From JAIEPT01 sp038217425 (GTDB lineage Bacteria > Planctomycetota > Planctomycetia > Gemmatales > Gemmataceae): a DNA stretch of 48,294 bases. The notes under the pieces are model-generated. The model was not told where the DNA came from and searched no databases. It saw only the letters and a program-made list of their open reading frames with translations. Each line of letters starts with the position of its first letter. Positions within the stretch are counted from its first letter, which is position 1. The DNA lies in the NCBI GenBank assembly GCA_038217425.1, contig JBBQPM010000032.1, forward strand, positions 1-48,294. The letters run 5' to 3'. A program made the position numbers and the translations under genes. Shown piece after piece: positions 1 through 8,384 of the stretch.

Positions 1-172
1 GGAGCGCATGCAGCGATCCAACGGCGTGATGGAATCGTTGGCCCCGGTGCAGCGTCTGCGCGAAGAGATGAACACGAAGCGCCAGCAGGCCGCGGGCGCC
101 GCCGCCAACAGCGCGGCGCCGAAGTCGGACAAGCAGGGCCTGATGGATCGGCTGCGGAACATCCGCGGGTAG
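1..172 (+). CDS. C-terminal end of an unidentified protein (truncated by window edge)
   Basis: An open frame runs from the window edge to a TAG at 170-172. About 56 residues are visible. The stretch is hydrophilic and helix-prone, rich in Arg, Gln, Glu, Asn and Ala, with an Ala-rich linker near the middle and a basic end (KQGLMDRLRNIRG). No domain is recognisable in what remains. The palindromic repeat at 191-281 begins 19 nt after the stop. The frame is supported by being open across the whole visible part and by the repeat directly behind it, but the product cannot be named from this fragment. Confidence 0.55.
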   Translation, partial: ERMQRSNGVMESLAPVQRLREEMNTKRQQAAGAAANSAAPKSDKQGLMDRLRNIRG

Positions 173-190
173 GTCGTTCAGAATGATGCA

Positions 191-281
191 AGCCCAGTGG
201 GTGAGGTACTCCGAACCCCTGGGATACATGCCCGCGCCGGCTGAATCCCGAGGGTTCGGAGTACCTCACCCGTCGGGCTTT
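191..281. repeat. Palindromic intergenic repeat, family A, copy 1
   Basis: Imperfect inverted repeat with arms of about 35 nt around a short spacer. The conserved core is GGGTGAGGTACTCCGAACCC on the left and its complement on the right, bounded by AGCCC and GGGCT. The arms carry three mismatches near the outer end. It sits between the truncated first gene and the STAND NTPase gene. The same element recurs at 2398-2480 and 42529-42620, with a single arm at 37075-37112. Confidence 0.9.
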
Positions 282-292
282 CTGACTTCTGC

Positions 293-298
293 TACAGT
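293..298 (+). promoter_or_regulatory. Possible -10 element of the STAND gene
   Basis: TACAGT preceded by GC lies 46 nt upstream of the ATG at 344. The same gcTACAnT shape occurs upstream of the topoisomerase gene (11751) and the DUF1501 gene at 3875. No convincing -35 box is seen here. Confidence 0.25.
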
Positions 299-343
299 AA
301 TCCCTGCGTTCGCGTTCCCCTCCACGCTGACCAGGCGACCCTC

Positions 344-2392
344 ATGGCCCCTCGCGCCCCCTCCATCCACCACTGCACCTCGCATCCCCTCGTCTTCTTC
401 GGCCGCGCCGCCGAACTGGCGCTGCTCGACGAAGCCCTGGCCGGCGGACGCGACAGCGTCGTCGCCATGATCGGGCCCGGCGGACAGGGCAAAACCGCCA
501 TCGTGCAGCACTGGCTCGAACGGCAGCGCGATCGACTCGACCAAATCGACGGCGTCTTTCTCTGGAGCTTCTACCGCGGCAAGGATAGCGATCTTTGCCT
601 ACGCACGCTGTTCGCCTACGCGGAAGGGCTTGACAGTCCGCCCGAGGTGTCGGCCGGGTTTTGCGTCGATCGGCTAATCCCCCGGTTGCGTGCGGAGCGC
701 TGGGCGCTGGTGCTGGACGGCGCCGAGATCGTGCAGCACGAAAGCGGGGCCTGGTTCGGCCGATTCGTGCACCCGGAACTCGGTCGGCTGCTGGAGGAAC
801 TCGCGTCCGCGCCAATGCCGGGCGTGGTCGTCCTCACGTCGCGCTTTGCGATGCCGACGCTCCAGACGCGCCGGCATGCCCGGCTGATTTCATTGGCCAC
901 GCTCGATGCTCAAAGCGGCGCTGGGCTCCTCGAAAGTCTCGGCGTGCACGGCGCCCTCGCAGAACGCACCGCCGCCGCCGAATCGGTCGGGCTGCATGCC
1001 AAGGCGGTCGAACTCTTGGGGGCGTGGCTCGTCCGCTATCACGCCGGCGCCGTCGCGAAGCATCGCGATCTCCCCGATGTCGTTCAAGGAGACGCCAGCC
1101 CGGAGGAGGCGCAGGTCGCGCGTATCCTGGCCGCGTTCCATCAATCGCTCGCGCCGGAACTGCGCGACATCCTCGCACTGACCACGGCTTTTCGCCAGCC
1201 CCCCACGCTGCGCCGGCTGCTCGAATACCTCGTCAGCCCGTCGGTGCGCCATCTCCTCCACGACGTCAAAGGTCGCACCTACGAAATGTTTAGTAACCGA
1301 GCCGAAGTCTGGCTCAGGGGGGCGGTCGATGAACTGGTGACGCTGCGATTGCTCGAACGCGTCGGGCTGGCGCTCATCCTGTCCGCACTCGACGAGTCGG
1401 CGGTGCTCGACGCGCATCCGCTGGTGCGCCGGGGGTTCGAGGACGCGCTGGGGGCGGGGGCGCCGTCGGCACAGGCCCGGGCCGGGTTTCTGTCGGGCCG
1501 TCCCGATCGTCGTCCGCCGGCGTCGCTCGCCGAGGCGCGCGAGGAGGTCGAGCTGTTTCACGCTTACATCGAAGCGGGCCTGTGGAACGAGGCCGACAAC
1601 ACGCTGCGCGCCCTCGACAATCCGAAGCATCGCTTCCTCGCCCCGGCCTTCGAACGCGATCTGCTGCTGCAATTTTTTCCCGCGCAGGATTGGCGGCAAA
1701 AACCGCTCTGGCCCGGGTTCGGCAGGCGCCGAAGTTTGGCGATTTGCTTCGAGCTGCTCGGACACTTTGGCGACGCGCTGGAGGTCTATCCGGCGACCGA
1801 CGCGGCGCTGCGCGGCGACGCCCTCATTGCGTTGGGCCGACTGGCGCCGTTCGTGGAGACGCCGAGCATGGCCCATCCCTGGCAGATGCTCTGGCACGCG
1901 TACCGGACGCACGCCCTGGCGATCTTGGGCCGCGAGCGCGAGGCGCTGGCGTTGGCGCGGTCGGCGACGCCGATGGACGCGTACGAGTGGGTCCACGTTT
2001 TCGAAGCGATGTTGCGCTTGGGCCAGGCCGATCAGCTCGACTTGCGCAGCCTGACGCCGTCCGCCGACCACGTCTGGGGCGTGCTCGCGCTGCGGCGCAT
2101 GCGTGCCGACCTGGCGCGCCTGCGTGGCGAACCGAATCTGGGGAGCGAATACCGCGAACTTCTGGAGGCATACGACCGAGCCGGGTTGCCCTGGGAGCGG
2201 GCGCTGACGCGTCTGAGTTACGCCCGCTGGCTGGGCGCGGGGGCGGAGCGCGAAGCCGTGCTGGCATCGGCGCTCGAGTTAGCGCAGCGATTCGGCATGC
2301 AAGTGGTGGAAGTTGATGTGCGCGAGCAGCAGGGCGAGGACGCGTCGGCGTTGCGCGCGGCCTGCGGTTACGCGGGCCGCGCCCGGCCGTGA
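344..2392 (+). CDS. STAND-family NTPase with TPR-like C-terminal half
   Basis: A 682-residue protein beginning with a signal-transduction ATPase module. An 'FFGR.AEL' entry motif is at about residues 18-25, the Walker A GPGGQGKT is at 44-51, a Walker B-like strand (ALVLDGAE) is near 125-132, and a 'LTSR' sensor-like motif is near 164. The region after about 390 is a run of amphipathic helices (for example AYIEAGLWNEADNTL) that resembles degenerate TPR repeats. No effector domain precedes the ATPase, no signal peptide is present, and the protein is probably cytoplasmic. Family knowledge: STAND proteins are nucleotide-controlled switches that use a C-terminal repeat domain as sensor, in regulation or in defence. 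The partner and trigger are unknown. ATG 344 has no strong ribosome binding site. The gene lies alone, framed by family A palindromes on both sides. Confidence 0.8.
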   Translation: MAPRAPSIHHCTSHPLVFFGRAAELALLDEALAGGRDSVVAMIGPGGQGKTAIVQHWLERQRDRLDQIDGVFLWSFYRGKDSDLCLRTLFAYAEGLDSPPEVSAGFCVDRLIPRLRAERWALVLDGAEIVQHESGAWFGRFVHPELGRLLEELASAPMPGVVVLTSRFAMPTLQTRRHARLISLATLDAQSGAGLLESLGVHGALAERTAAAESVGLHAKAVELLGAWLVRYHAGAVAKHRDLPDVVQGDASPEEAQVARILAAFHQSLAPELRDILALTTAFRQPPTLRRLLEYLVSPSVRHLLHDVKGRTYEMFSNRAEVWLRGAVDELVTLRLLERVGLALILSALDESAVLDAHPLVRRGFEDALGAGAPSAQARAGFLSGRPDRRPPASLAEAREEVELFHAYIEAGLWNEADNTLRALDNPKHRFLAPAFERDLLLQFFPAQDWRQKPLWPGFGRRRSLAICFELLGHFGDALEVYPATDAALRGDALIALGRLAPFVETPSMAHPWQMLWHAYRTHALAILGREREALALARSATPMDAYEWVHVFEAMLRLGQADQLDLRSLTPSADHVWGVLALRRMRADLARLRGEPNLGSEYRELLEAYDRAGLPWERALTRLSYARWLGAGAEREAVLASALELAQRFGMQVVEVDVREQQGEDASALRAACGYAGRARP

Positions 2393-2397
2393 GCCAA

Positions 2398-2480
2398 AGC
2401 CCAACGGGTGAGGTACTCCGAACCCTTGGGATTGCACGCGCGAACATCCCAGGGGTTCGGAGTACCTCACCCCTGGGCTT
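2398..2480. repeat. Palindromic intergenic repeat, family A, copy 2
   Basis: Inverted repeat between the convergent STAND (+) and DUF1501 (-) genes, starting 6 nt after the STAND stop codon. Its arms match copies 1 and 3, including GGGTGAGGTACTCCGAACCC, with a one-base length difference near the outer end. Its position fits a bidirectional transcription end, although no long T-run follows. Confidence 0.9.
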
Positions 2481-2492
2481 TAGTGAAATGCA

Positions 2493-3875
2493 CTACGCCA
2501 GGATCTCGCGGTTGACGACGCCGTGCACGTCGGTGAGGCGGTAATCGCGGCCCGAGTAGCGGTAGGTCAGTCTCTCGTGATCGATTCCGAGCAGGTGCAA
2601 CATCGTCGCGTGAAGATCGTGGACGTGCATCTTCTTCTCGGCAGCGGCGAAGCCGAAGTCGTCGGAGGCGCCGTGGACGTGTCCGCCCTTGATGCCGCCG
2701 CCCGCCATCCAGACGGAGAAGCCGTGATGGTTGTGATCGCGGCCCATGGAACCTTCCGACGCCGGGGTTCGGCCGAACTCGCCGCCCCAGAGGACCAGCG
2801 TCTCTTCGAGCAACCCGCGTTGTTTGAGATCCTGGAGAAGGGCGGCGATCGGCTGATCGACGTTGCGTGCGAGATTTGCATGATTCTTGATGTCGCCGTG
2901 ATCGTCCCAGGGTTGCCCGGAACCGGAATAGATCTGCACCATGCGCACGCCGCGTTCGACGAGTCGGCGGGCGCCGAGACAGGCGTCGGCGAAGGGGGAC
3001 TTGCCGTAGCGGTCGCGGGTGCGCTGGGTTTCGCGGTTCAGATCGAAGACTTCCTGGGCCTCGGTCTGCATGCGGAAGGCCATCTCCATCGAGTTGATGC
3101 GGGCCTCGAGCGGGTTGTCCATGCCGCCGCGACGATCGAGGTGCAGCTGGTTGAATTGCCGCATGAGGTCGACTTGTTCGCGTTGCGAGCTGGCGGTGAG
3201 ATGCGTGTTGTTGATGTTCTGCAGGATGGTGCGCGGCTCGAAGGAGCTGTTGTTAATGTGCGTCCCCTGGAAGATGCCGGGGAGGAAGCTATTGCTCCAG
3301 AGCGCGGGACCGACGACGGGTCGGCCGGGGCACATGACGACGAAGCCGGGGAGGTTTTGGTTTTCGGAGCCGAGGCCGTAGAGGAGCCAGGAACCCATGC
3401 TGGGGCGGACGGGTTGCGAATCGCCGCAGGTCATCATGAGGAGCGACGGTTCGTGGTTGGGGACGTTGGTGTGCATGGAGCGAATGACGCAGATATCGTC
3501 GATGCAGGAGCCGATCTGCGGGAAGATTTCGCTAACGGGGATGCCCGATTGTCCGCGCTGGATGAACTTGAACGGCGAGGCCATGAGGTTGCCGGTTCGG
3601 CGTTCGGTGCCGAGGCGATCGGTGCTGGGGGGCCGTTGGCCGTGGTATCGGGTAAGTGCGGGTTTGGGATCGAAAGTATCGACCTGGCTGGGCCCGCCGT
3701 TCATGAAAAGATGGATGACGTGCTTGGCCTTGGGGGCGAAGTGGGCGACGCGCGGGGCGAGCGGATTGGCGGCCTGGAGTTCGCCGCGTTCCTGGAGAAC
3801 GCCGGCGAGGCCGAGCACGCCCAGTCCGGTTCCCATGCGGTGGAGGAGTTGACGTCGCGTAATCGGTTCGATCAT
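2493..3875 (-). CDS. DUF1501 family exported protein (paralogue 1)
   Basis: A 460-residue DUF1501 protein. The N-terminus carries a Tat-like signal (ITRRQLLHRMG followed by a Gly/Leu-rich hydrophobic stretch). Family landmarks are in order: HLFMNGGPSQVDTFDPKP near residue 55, WDDHGD, GGEFGRTP and a GRDHNHHGFS...GGGIKGG block. These resemble the alkaline phosphatase/sulfatase fold, but the reaction of DUF1501 is not known. The start chosen is ATG 3875 because a GGAG stands 6 nt upstream and the Tat motif follows at once; an upstream extension would run across the divergent promoter region. Unlike many planctomycete DUF1501 genes it has no DUF1549/DUF1553 partner beside it. Confidence 0.88.
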   Translation of the reverse strand: MIEPITRRQLLHRMGTGLGVLGLAGVLQERGELQAANPLAPRVAHFAPKAKHVIHLFMNGGPSQVDTFDPKPALTRYHGQRPPSTDRLGTERRTGNLMASPFKFIQRGQSGIPVSEIFPQIGSCIDDICVIRSMHTNVPNHEPSLLMMTCGDSQPVRPSMGSWLLYGLGSENQNLPGFVVMCPGRPVVGPALWSNSFLPGIFQGTHINNSSFEPRTILQNINNTHLTASSQREQVDLMRQFNQLHLDRRGGMDNPLEARINSMEMAFRMQTEAQEVFDLNRETQRTRDRYGKSPFADACLGARRLVERGVRMVQIYSGSGQPWDDHGDIKNHANLARNVDQPIAALLQDLKQRGLLEETLVLWGGEFGRTPASEGSMGRDHNHHGFSVWMAGGGIKGGHVHGASDDFGFAAAEKKMHVHDLHATMLHLLGIDHERLTYRYSGRDYRLTDVHGVVNREILA

Positions 3876-3922
3876 GGAAGTCTCCGAAGGAGGCGGGAGA
3901 GCGCGTGCGGTAGGCCAATGGT

Positions 3923-3950
3923 AATGTAGCAAACGAACGGGGGCTTGCAA
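3923..3950 (-). promoter_or_regulatory. Candidate promoter for the DUF1501 gene at 3875
   Basis: On the minus strand TTGCAA (3950-3945) and TACATT (3928-3923) are separated by 16 nt. The -10 lies about 48 nt upstream of the ATG. This is inferred from spacing and consensus likeness only. Confidence 0.4.
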
Positions 3951-3957
3951 AGAAGAC

Positions 3958-3987
3958 TTGTTTCGAACCGGCGGAAAAAGGTATAGG
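3958..3987 (+). promoter_or_regulatory. Candidate promoter for the SurA/PpiC-like gene
   Basis: TTGTTT (3958-3963) and TATAGG (3982-3987) are separated by 18 nt, about 37 nt upstream of the chosen start at 4024. It forms a divergent pair with the promoter proposed for the minus-strand DUF1501 gene. Transcription from here would exclude any start codon at 3958. Confidence 0.35.
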
Positions 3988-4023
3988 CGAGCGAGGAAGA
4001 ACCGATTCGAGGAGATGGAACTC

Positions 4024-5112
4024 ATGTGGACCAGGATTTCGAAGCTGCGTGTGCCGAGTTGGATGCCGGGCGCCCGGCAAAGTGCCTTCGTGGCCCTGAC
4101 GCTCATCCTCAGCGGGGCGGCGTTTCTCATGGGCAAACGCGTCGGCCTTTCCCCCGCCTCCGGTCAGCAACTCCCCTTTCAGGCGTCGCCCAACCAGCCG
4201 AACAATCTCCCCGCGTTCAACGACGAATATTCCAAGCGCGTCGTCGCCTACATCTACGATAAAATTCCGGTCACCCGCGGCGAGTTGGCCGAGCACCTCA
4301 TTGCCCGCTACGGGCCCGAGCGCATCAACTTCCTCATCAATCGCAAGATCCTCGAACTCGAGTGCCAAAAGTACGGCGTCAACATCACCGACGCCGAGGT
4401 CGAGGCGCAGTACCGTCAGGATCTGCAAGGCATGAAGCTGTCGCAGACGCAGTTCCAGGAGCAGGTTCTCAAGCGCTTCAACAAGACGCTCTACGAGTGG
4501 AAGGAAGACGTCATTCGTCAGAAGCTCGCCGTCAATCGCCTGGTCCGCTCGCAGATTCAAATCAACGCCGACGATCTCCGGATCGGCTTCGAAGCGAAGT
4601 TCGGGCCGAAGGTAAAATGCCGAATGGTGGTGTACGACAACGAAGGCAAGGCGGTGACGAAGCGTCAGGCGATCGTCGAAAGTCCCGATCCGACGAAGCT
4701 GTTCCTGGAAGAAGCCGAAAAGCAGTTCATCCACCCGCTGGCGGCGCGGCGCGGCGACGTGCCGGCGATTCACAAACATTTCCCGAACATCCAGGTCGAG
4801 CAGGAAGTCTTCCGTCTCAAGCCGGGCCAGGTCAGCGCCATTGTGCAGATCGATAACACCTACGCGATCTTCCTGTGCGAAAAGCACGAGCCGCAGGATC
4901 TCACGAAAGTATTCGAGACTGAGCGTTTCCAGATCGAGCGTGAGATGCTCGACAAGCGGATCTCGGAACGGTTGCCGACGTACTTCGCACAGCTCCGCAG
5001 CAAGGCGAGCCCGAACATTCTCATGGAGCATCGCAACGTCTTCCAGGAAGACGTGACGCAGAAGATCGAGTCGAACATCAAGACCCCGGTGCCGGGCGTC
5101 TCGGCGAATTAA
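4024..5112 (+). CDS. Membrane-anchored SurA/PpiC-like peptidylprolyl isomerase or chaperone
   Basis: About 362 residues. A basic N-terminus is followed by one hydrophobic segment (FVALTLILSGAAFLMG), which is a signal anchor or uncleaved signal. Next comes a helical SurA_N-like region (FLINRKILELECQKYG, ITDAEVEAQYRQDL). The C-terminal half has the parvulin pattern: 'FRLKPGQVSAIVQIDNTYAIFLCEKHEP' corresponds to the usual G.vS.vv.t..GyhI.kv element, here split by position. Expected role: isomerisation or chaperoning of exported proteins outside the cytoplasmic membrane. The start at ATG 4024 is preferred because GAGGAG lies 9 nt upstream; ATG 4015 is an alternative. The catalytic pocket residues of parvulins cannot be assigned with confidence, so it may be chaperone only. 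Confidence 0.78.
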   Translation: MWTRISKLRVPSWMPGARQSAFVALTLILSGAAFLMGKRVGLSPASGQQLPFQASPNQPNNLPAFNDEYSKRVVAYIYDKIPVTRGELAEHLIARYGPERINFLINRKILELECQKYGVNITDAEVEAQYRQDLQGMKLSQTQFQEQVLKRFNKTLYEWKEDVIRQKLAVNRLVRSQIQINADDLRIGFEAKFGPKVKCRMVVYDNEGKAVTKRQAIVESPDPTKLFLEEAEKQFIHPLAARRGDVPAIHKHFPNIQVEQEVFRLKPGQVSAIVQIDNTYAIFLCEKHEPQDLTKVFETERFQIEREMLDKRISERLPTYFAQLRSKASPNILMEHRNVFQEDVTQKIESNIKTPVPGVSAN

Positions 5113-5118
5113 GGTAAA

Positions 5119-5224
5119 ACGAGCCACAGAGGGCACAGTGGACACCGAGGAATTGAAAACAAATCCTCGAAGCGGCGAACGTCCTCTTTCTTCCTCCGTG
5201 TCCTCTGTGCTCTCTGTGGCTCGT
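5119..5224. repeat. Palindromic 'CCACAGAG' repeat, family B, copy 1 (terminator-like)
   Basis: Arms ACGAGCCACAGAG and CTCTGTGGCTCGT enclose about 80 nt, and further complementary blocks (GTGTCC/GGACAC-like) lie inside. The right arm runs straight into a run of eight T (5224-5231), so on the plus strand this looks like an intrinsic terminator for the upstream gene. A second copy lies at 14188-14280. Confidence 0.85.
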
Positions 5225-5274
5225 TTTTTTTCGCACCCCAATGCAAGGATATTTTCGAACCCAAGGAGACGGGC

Positions 5275-6579
5275 ATGAAGCTTTTCCGATATGTGGCCGC
5301 GCTGCTGGTCGCGGGCTCGGGGATTCAGGCGCAGACGGTGAACTTGACGGAAGCGAAACTGATCGACAGCTCGTACCACATCGTGCTGACGATGGAGATG
5401 GCCAACGGCAAGATCATCATCAATCAGGCGGGCCAACAGAAACAGTTCGACCGGGGCGCCAGCGCGCGGCACGAATATCTGGAACGCGTGCTCGAAGAGA
5501 AGGCCGGCATGGCCAGCGGCAGCGTCCGCCATTATCGCGAAGCGTCGGCCAACATCGTCGACGGCAAACAGCAGATCCATATCGGCCTGGACAAATCCAA
5601 GACGCTGCACGTCGCCCAGCGCTTCAAGGACAACGTGCTCGTCTACAATCCCAAGGAGCCGATGACGCGCGAAGAGATGGAAGTGACCGAACACTTCGAT
5701 TCGCTCGCGGTCCCCGGGTTGGCGCCGGGCAAGGAAGTCAAGGTCGGCGAGAAGTGGCAGGTCGCCAAGTCCGCGACCCAGGCGCTCTGCTACCTCGACG
5801 GCCTCGTCAGCGGCGAAATTGCCGCGACGCTCGACTCCGTCGTCGGCGACCTCGCCAGGGTCAAACTCCTGGGCAACGTCGTCGGCATCGACAAGGGGAG
5901 CCAGGTCAAGCTGCTCGTCGAAGGGCATTACCTGTTCGACAGCAAGAAGAGCCGAATCGTCGAGCTGGTGTGGAAGCAATCGGACCAGCGCGAACAAGGT
6001 CCGGTGAGCCCCGCGATGTCCGCAGACGTGACGATTGTGCTGAAGCGGACGCCGATCGCGATTCCCGAGGAGCTGGACAACAACCGCTTGCGCGGCGCCC
6101 TCACCCAGGCCATCACGGACCTCGTCGCCCGGGAGGGGAAGCTGCAATTTCACTACGGCCGAGATTGGCACGTCGTCAGCCAGCGCGAGGGGCTCGTCGT
6201 GTTGCGCTTGCTCGACAGCGGCGATTTCGTCGCCCAGTGCAGCATCACCACGCTCTCGGGCATCGACCCCGCCAAACTTTCGCTGCAACAGTTCGAGACG
6301 GCCATGAGCAACTCGCTCGGCTGGGAGCAAACGGGCGTGATCAACGCGCCGGTCACCGAAAAATCCAAGGCCGGCTACGTCGTGCATCGCGTCTCGGCAC
6401 AGGGCAAGCTCAGCGGCAACCCGGCCGTGCAGTCGTTCTACCTGGTCGTGGACGATGCAGGCAATCACCGGGTGGTGACGTTCTCGATGAGCCCCAATCA
6501 CGTCAGCAAGATCGGCAACCGCGACGCCGCCCTTGTCGATTCGATCCGCTTTCTGCCGTCGAAAATCGTGGGCAACTGA
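5275..6579 (+). CDS. Exported protein of unknown function
   Basis: A 434-residue protein with a short cleavable signal peptide (MKLFRYVAALLVAGSG, probable cut after IQA). The mature part contains no cysteine pairs beyond isolated residues and no membrane segment, and reads as mostly beta-strand (repeated alternating strands such as VKLLVEGHYLF and DVTIVLKRTPI). I do not recognise a named domain; its style matches lineage-specific planctomycete secreted proteins. AAGGAG stands 7 nt before ATG 5275, one of the clearest ribosome binding sites in the window. It is separated from the upstream chaperone gene by the family B repeat, so it is probably a separate transcript. Confidence 0.75.
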   Translation: MKLFRYVAALLVAGSGIQAQTVNLTEAKLIDSSYHIVLTMEMANGKIIINQAGQQKQFDRGASARHEYLERVLEEKAGMASGSVRHYREASANIVDGKQQIHIGLDKSKTLHVAQRFKDNVLVYNPKEPMTREEMEVTEHFDSLAVPGLAPGKEVKVGEKWQVAKSATQALCYLDGLVSGEIAATLDSVVGDLARVKLLGNVVGIDKGSQVKLLVEGHYLFDSKKSRIVELVWKQSDQREQGPVSPAMSADVTIVLKRTPIAIPEELDNNRLRGALTQAITDLVAREGKLQFHYGRDWHVVSQREGLVVLRLLDSGDFVAQCSITTLSGIDPAKLSLQQFETAMSNSLGWEQTGVINAPVTEKSKAGYVVHRVSAQGKLSGNPAVQSFYLVVDDAGNHRVVTFSMSPNHVSKIGNRDAALVDSIRFLPSKIVGN

Positions 6580-6639
6580 CGCTTGCGTCTAATTGGACAA
6601 CGCCACTTTTTCTACGGGCAATGACATCGAGCAAGATTC

Positions 6640-6828
6640 TTCGGCCTGTAAGGCCGACTCCTACAGCCCAGGCCGGAGGCCTGGGTAGTAGTCGATGTCT
6701 GTATTCGGCCCTGTAAGGGCCGCTCGACTTCACGCGGCTGTCGAGCGGCCCCTACAGGGCCGATATAAGATTATTATCTTACCCCGGCCTTACGGCCTGG
6801 GCTGTAAGAGTCGGCCTTACAGGCCGAA
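6640..6828. repeat. Nested long inverted repeat, family C
   Basis: This fills most of the 331-nt gap between two convergent genes (6580-6910). The outer arms (about 46 nt, imperfect) begin TTCGGCCTGTAAGGCCGACT and end with its near complement at 6828. Inside, at 6705-6762, is a second hairpin with 24-nt arms that differ at one position. A third small palindrome (CTGCGCA/TGCGCAG) lies at 6851-6867. A mini form of the outer end (TTCGGCC...GGCCGAA) recurs at 28654-28672. Nothing else was seen in this gap. Confidence 0.9.
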
Positions 6829-6910
6829 TCCAAGAACGCCCCATGCTGAGCTGCGCAATTTGCGCAGTTTAAAACCAGCCTTACCCAATGTGAAAACTGG
6901 CGCTGTCGAA

Positions 6911-8317
6911 CTAGGCGAACAGCTCGGCGATCGGGCGATGGTCCTCGACCAAGCGGAGCAGATTGCTCGGCACGCCTCGGCTCACGCGCATGACGCCGAC
7001 GTCGAATAGGTGGTGCATGATCGTCGACAGGAGATGGTGCGGGCCGATCGGCGTGCTGGCCGGGGCGCGGTTCTGGCGATCGCTTTGCCCGATCACCTGC
7101 CCCATTTTGAGACCCCCGCCGAACAGGGCGAGCGTGCATAGATTCGCCCAGTGGTCGCGGCCGCCGTTGCGGTTGATCGTCGGCGTGCGGCCGAAATCGC
7201 CCGTCAGTACCACCAGCGTCTTCTCCAGCATACCCCGTTGCTCCAGGTCATCCAGCAGCGCCGAGAGCGCCTTGTCGAGCGGCCGACCGAGCATTTCCAT
7301 GCCGCTCTCGATGCCGGGATTGTTGTTGTCGGCGTGCATGTCCCAGCCGGCGCTCTGAACCGTGACGAACCCGGCGCCCGCCTCGATCAATCGGCGGGCC
7401 ATCAGCATCTGCTGGCCCATCTGCGAAGGTTCGAAGACTTTCTTGCCAATCTGGAAGCGGCTCGTGTCGTAGCGTTCGTAGATCGAGCGCGGCTCGCGCG
7501 TGAGGTCGAGCGCTTGACCGGCGCCCCCCAGCAGCAAATCGACGGCCTGTTGCTCGAACTCGCTGAGATGTTCGCGGACGGGACGGGCTTCGGAACGGCG
7601 GCGCAGGCGGTCCATCTCTTGCACGAGATCGCGGCGCTGGGCGAGCCGTTCGGGGGAGATGTGCAGCAGCATGTTCTCGAGCGCGGTGCCGCCGCCGGTC
7701 GGGTTGAATGGGCTCATGGTCGAGCCGAGGGTGCCGGAGCGGGAGCCGATGGTGACGCGGTTTTTCTCGGTGTTGTACTGGCCGTCGCTGTGCGGATGCG
7801 TGAGCAGGGCGTAGGTCGGCATGCCGGTTTCGGGATGGTTCGTCCCGCGCAGTCGGCTGTACATGGAGCCCATGCTGAAACCAAGTTGCGCCTGTCCATT
7901 CGGGTCGGTGCCGCCGGTGAGGACGTGGCTGATGGCCTGTTCGTGATTGCCGACCGGATGGCGGAACGAGCGAATGATCGACGTTTTGTCGAAGCGGTCC
8001 GCGAGCTGCGGGAAGGTGCCGCCGTAGAGGACGCCGGGGGTGCGGGTGCGGACGGCGCCGGTCATGCTGCGGTAGGGACTGGGCGCGTCCATGTTGGGGT
8101 TGAAGGTTTCGATATGGCTGGCGCCGCCGCCGAGGAAGACCATGATGACGGCCTTGTCCTTGACGTAACTCGATTGCCCCGCCGCCGCGAGTGCCTTCTG
8201 TTCGAGCAGCCAGGGGAGCGTGAGCCCGCCGAGGCCGAGGAAGCCCGCGCGGAGGAAGTCGCGGCGATTGGTTCCCTGGCAATCCAGGGCGGAACGGTTC
8301 GCGTGAAGCGTCAGCAT
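6911..8317 (-). CDS. DUF1501 family exported protein (paralogue 2)
   Basis: A 468-residue DUF1501 protein with a clear Tat signal: NRRDFLRAGFLGLGG near residues 17-31, then a hydrophobic stretch. Conserved landmarks are VFLGGGASHIETFNP, WDMHADNN, TGDFGRTP and GGRDHWANLCTLALFGGG. It follows the DUF1549/DUF1553 gene (ends 8385) on the same strand after 67 nt, the classic planctomycete pairing of a cytochrome-like large protein with a DUF1501 partner. The shared function of the pair is not established; an extracytoplasmic role in carbohydrate or sulfated polymer processing is often inferred. The hairpin at 8343-8379 lies between the two genes. Confidence 0.9.
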   Translation of the reverse strand: MLTLHANRSALDCQGTNRRDFLRAGFLGLGGLTLPWLLEQKALAAAGQSSYVKDKAVIMVFLGGGASHIETFNPNMDAPSPYRSMTGAVRTRTPGVLYGGTFPQLADRFDKTSIIRSFRHPVGNHEQAISHVLTGGTDPNGQAQLGFSMGSMYSRLRGTNHPETGMPTYALLTHPHSDGQYNTEKNRVTIGSRSGTLGSTMSPFNPTGGGTALENMLLHISPERLAQRRDLVQEMDRLRRRSEARPVREHLSEFEQQAVDLLLGGAGQALDLTREPRSIYERYDTSRFQIGKKVFEPSQMGQQMLMARRLIEAGAGFVTVQSAGWDMHADNNNPGIESGMEMLGRPLDKALSALLDDLEQRGMLEKTLVVLTGDFGRTPTINRNGGRDHWANLCTLALFGGGLKMGQVIGQSDRQNRAPASTPIGPHHLLSTIMHHLFDVGVMRVSRGVPSNLLRLVEDHRPIAELFA

Positions 8318-8342
8318 GGCGGTTTCCCGTTGTCAGGTTCCC

Positions 8343-8379
8343 CGTTGAGCGCTTGCAGGTTGCCGGCGAGCGCTCAACG
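8343..8379. repeat. Intergenic hairpin between DUF1549/1553 and DUF1501 genes
   Basis: CGTTGAGCGCT and AGCGCTCAACG form perfect 11-bp arms around a 15-nt loop. It lies in the 67-nt gap inside a probable operon, so it may tune expression or mRNA stability of the downstream gene rather than end the transcript fully. Confidence 0.75.
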
Positions 8380-8384
8380 AATTT

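Noticed and set aside
191..2480. Family A palindromes as CRISPR repeats or attachment sites
   Set aside because: Only isolated copies at irregular distances, no spacers, no cas or integrase genes, and no direct-repeat core at an RNA gene.
2523..3929. A 468-codon plus-strand frame opposite the first DUF1501 gene
   Set aside because: Ala/Gly/Val/Asp-rich translation with no domain, exactly antisense to a gene with clear family motifs.
3532..6501. A 989-codon open frame on the minus strand
   Set aside because: It lies antisense to the SurA/PpiC-like and exported-protein genes and runs through a palindromic repeat. Its translation is low-complexity, rich in Arg, Asp and Leu, without domains. 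It is a GC-driven shadow.
5241..6716. A 491-codon plus-strand frame overlapping the exported protein at 5275-6579
   Set aside because: Arg/Gln/Gly-rich out-of-frame translation; the other frame has a signal peptide and a strong ribosome binding site.
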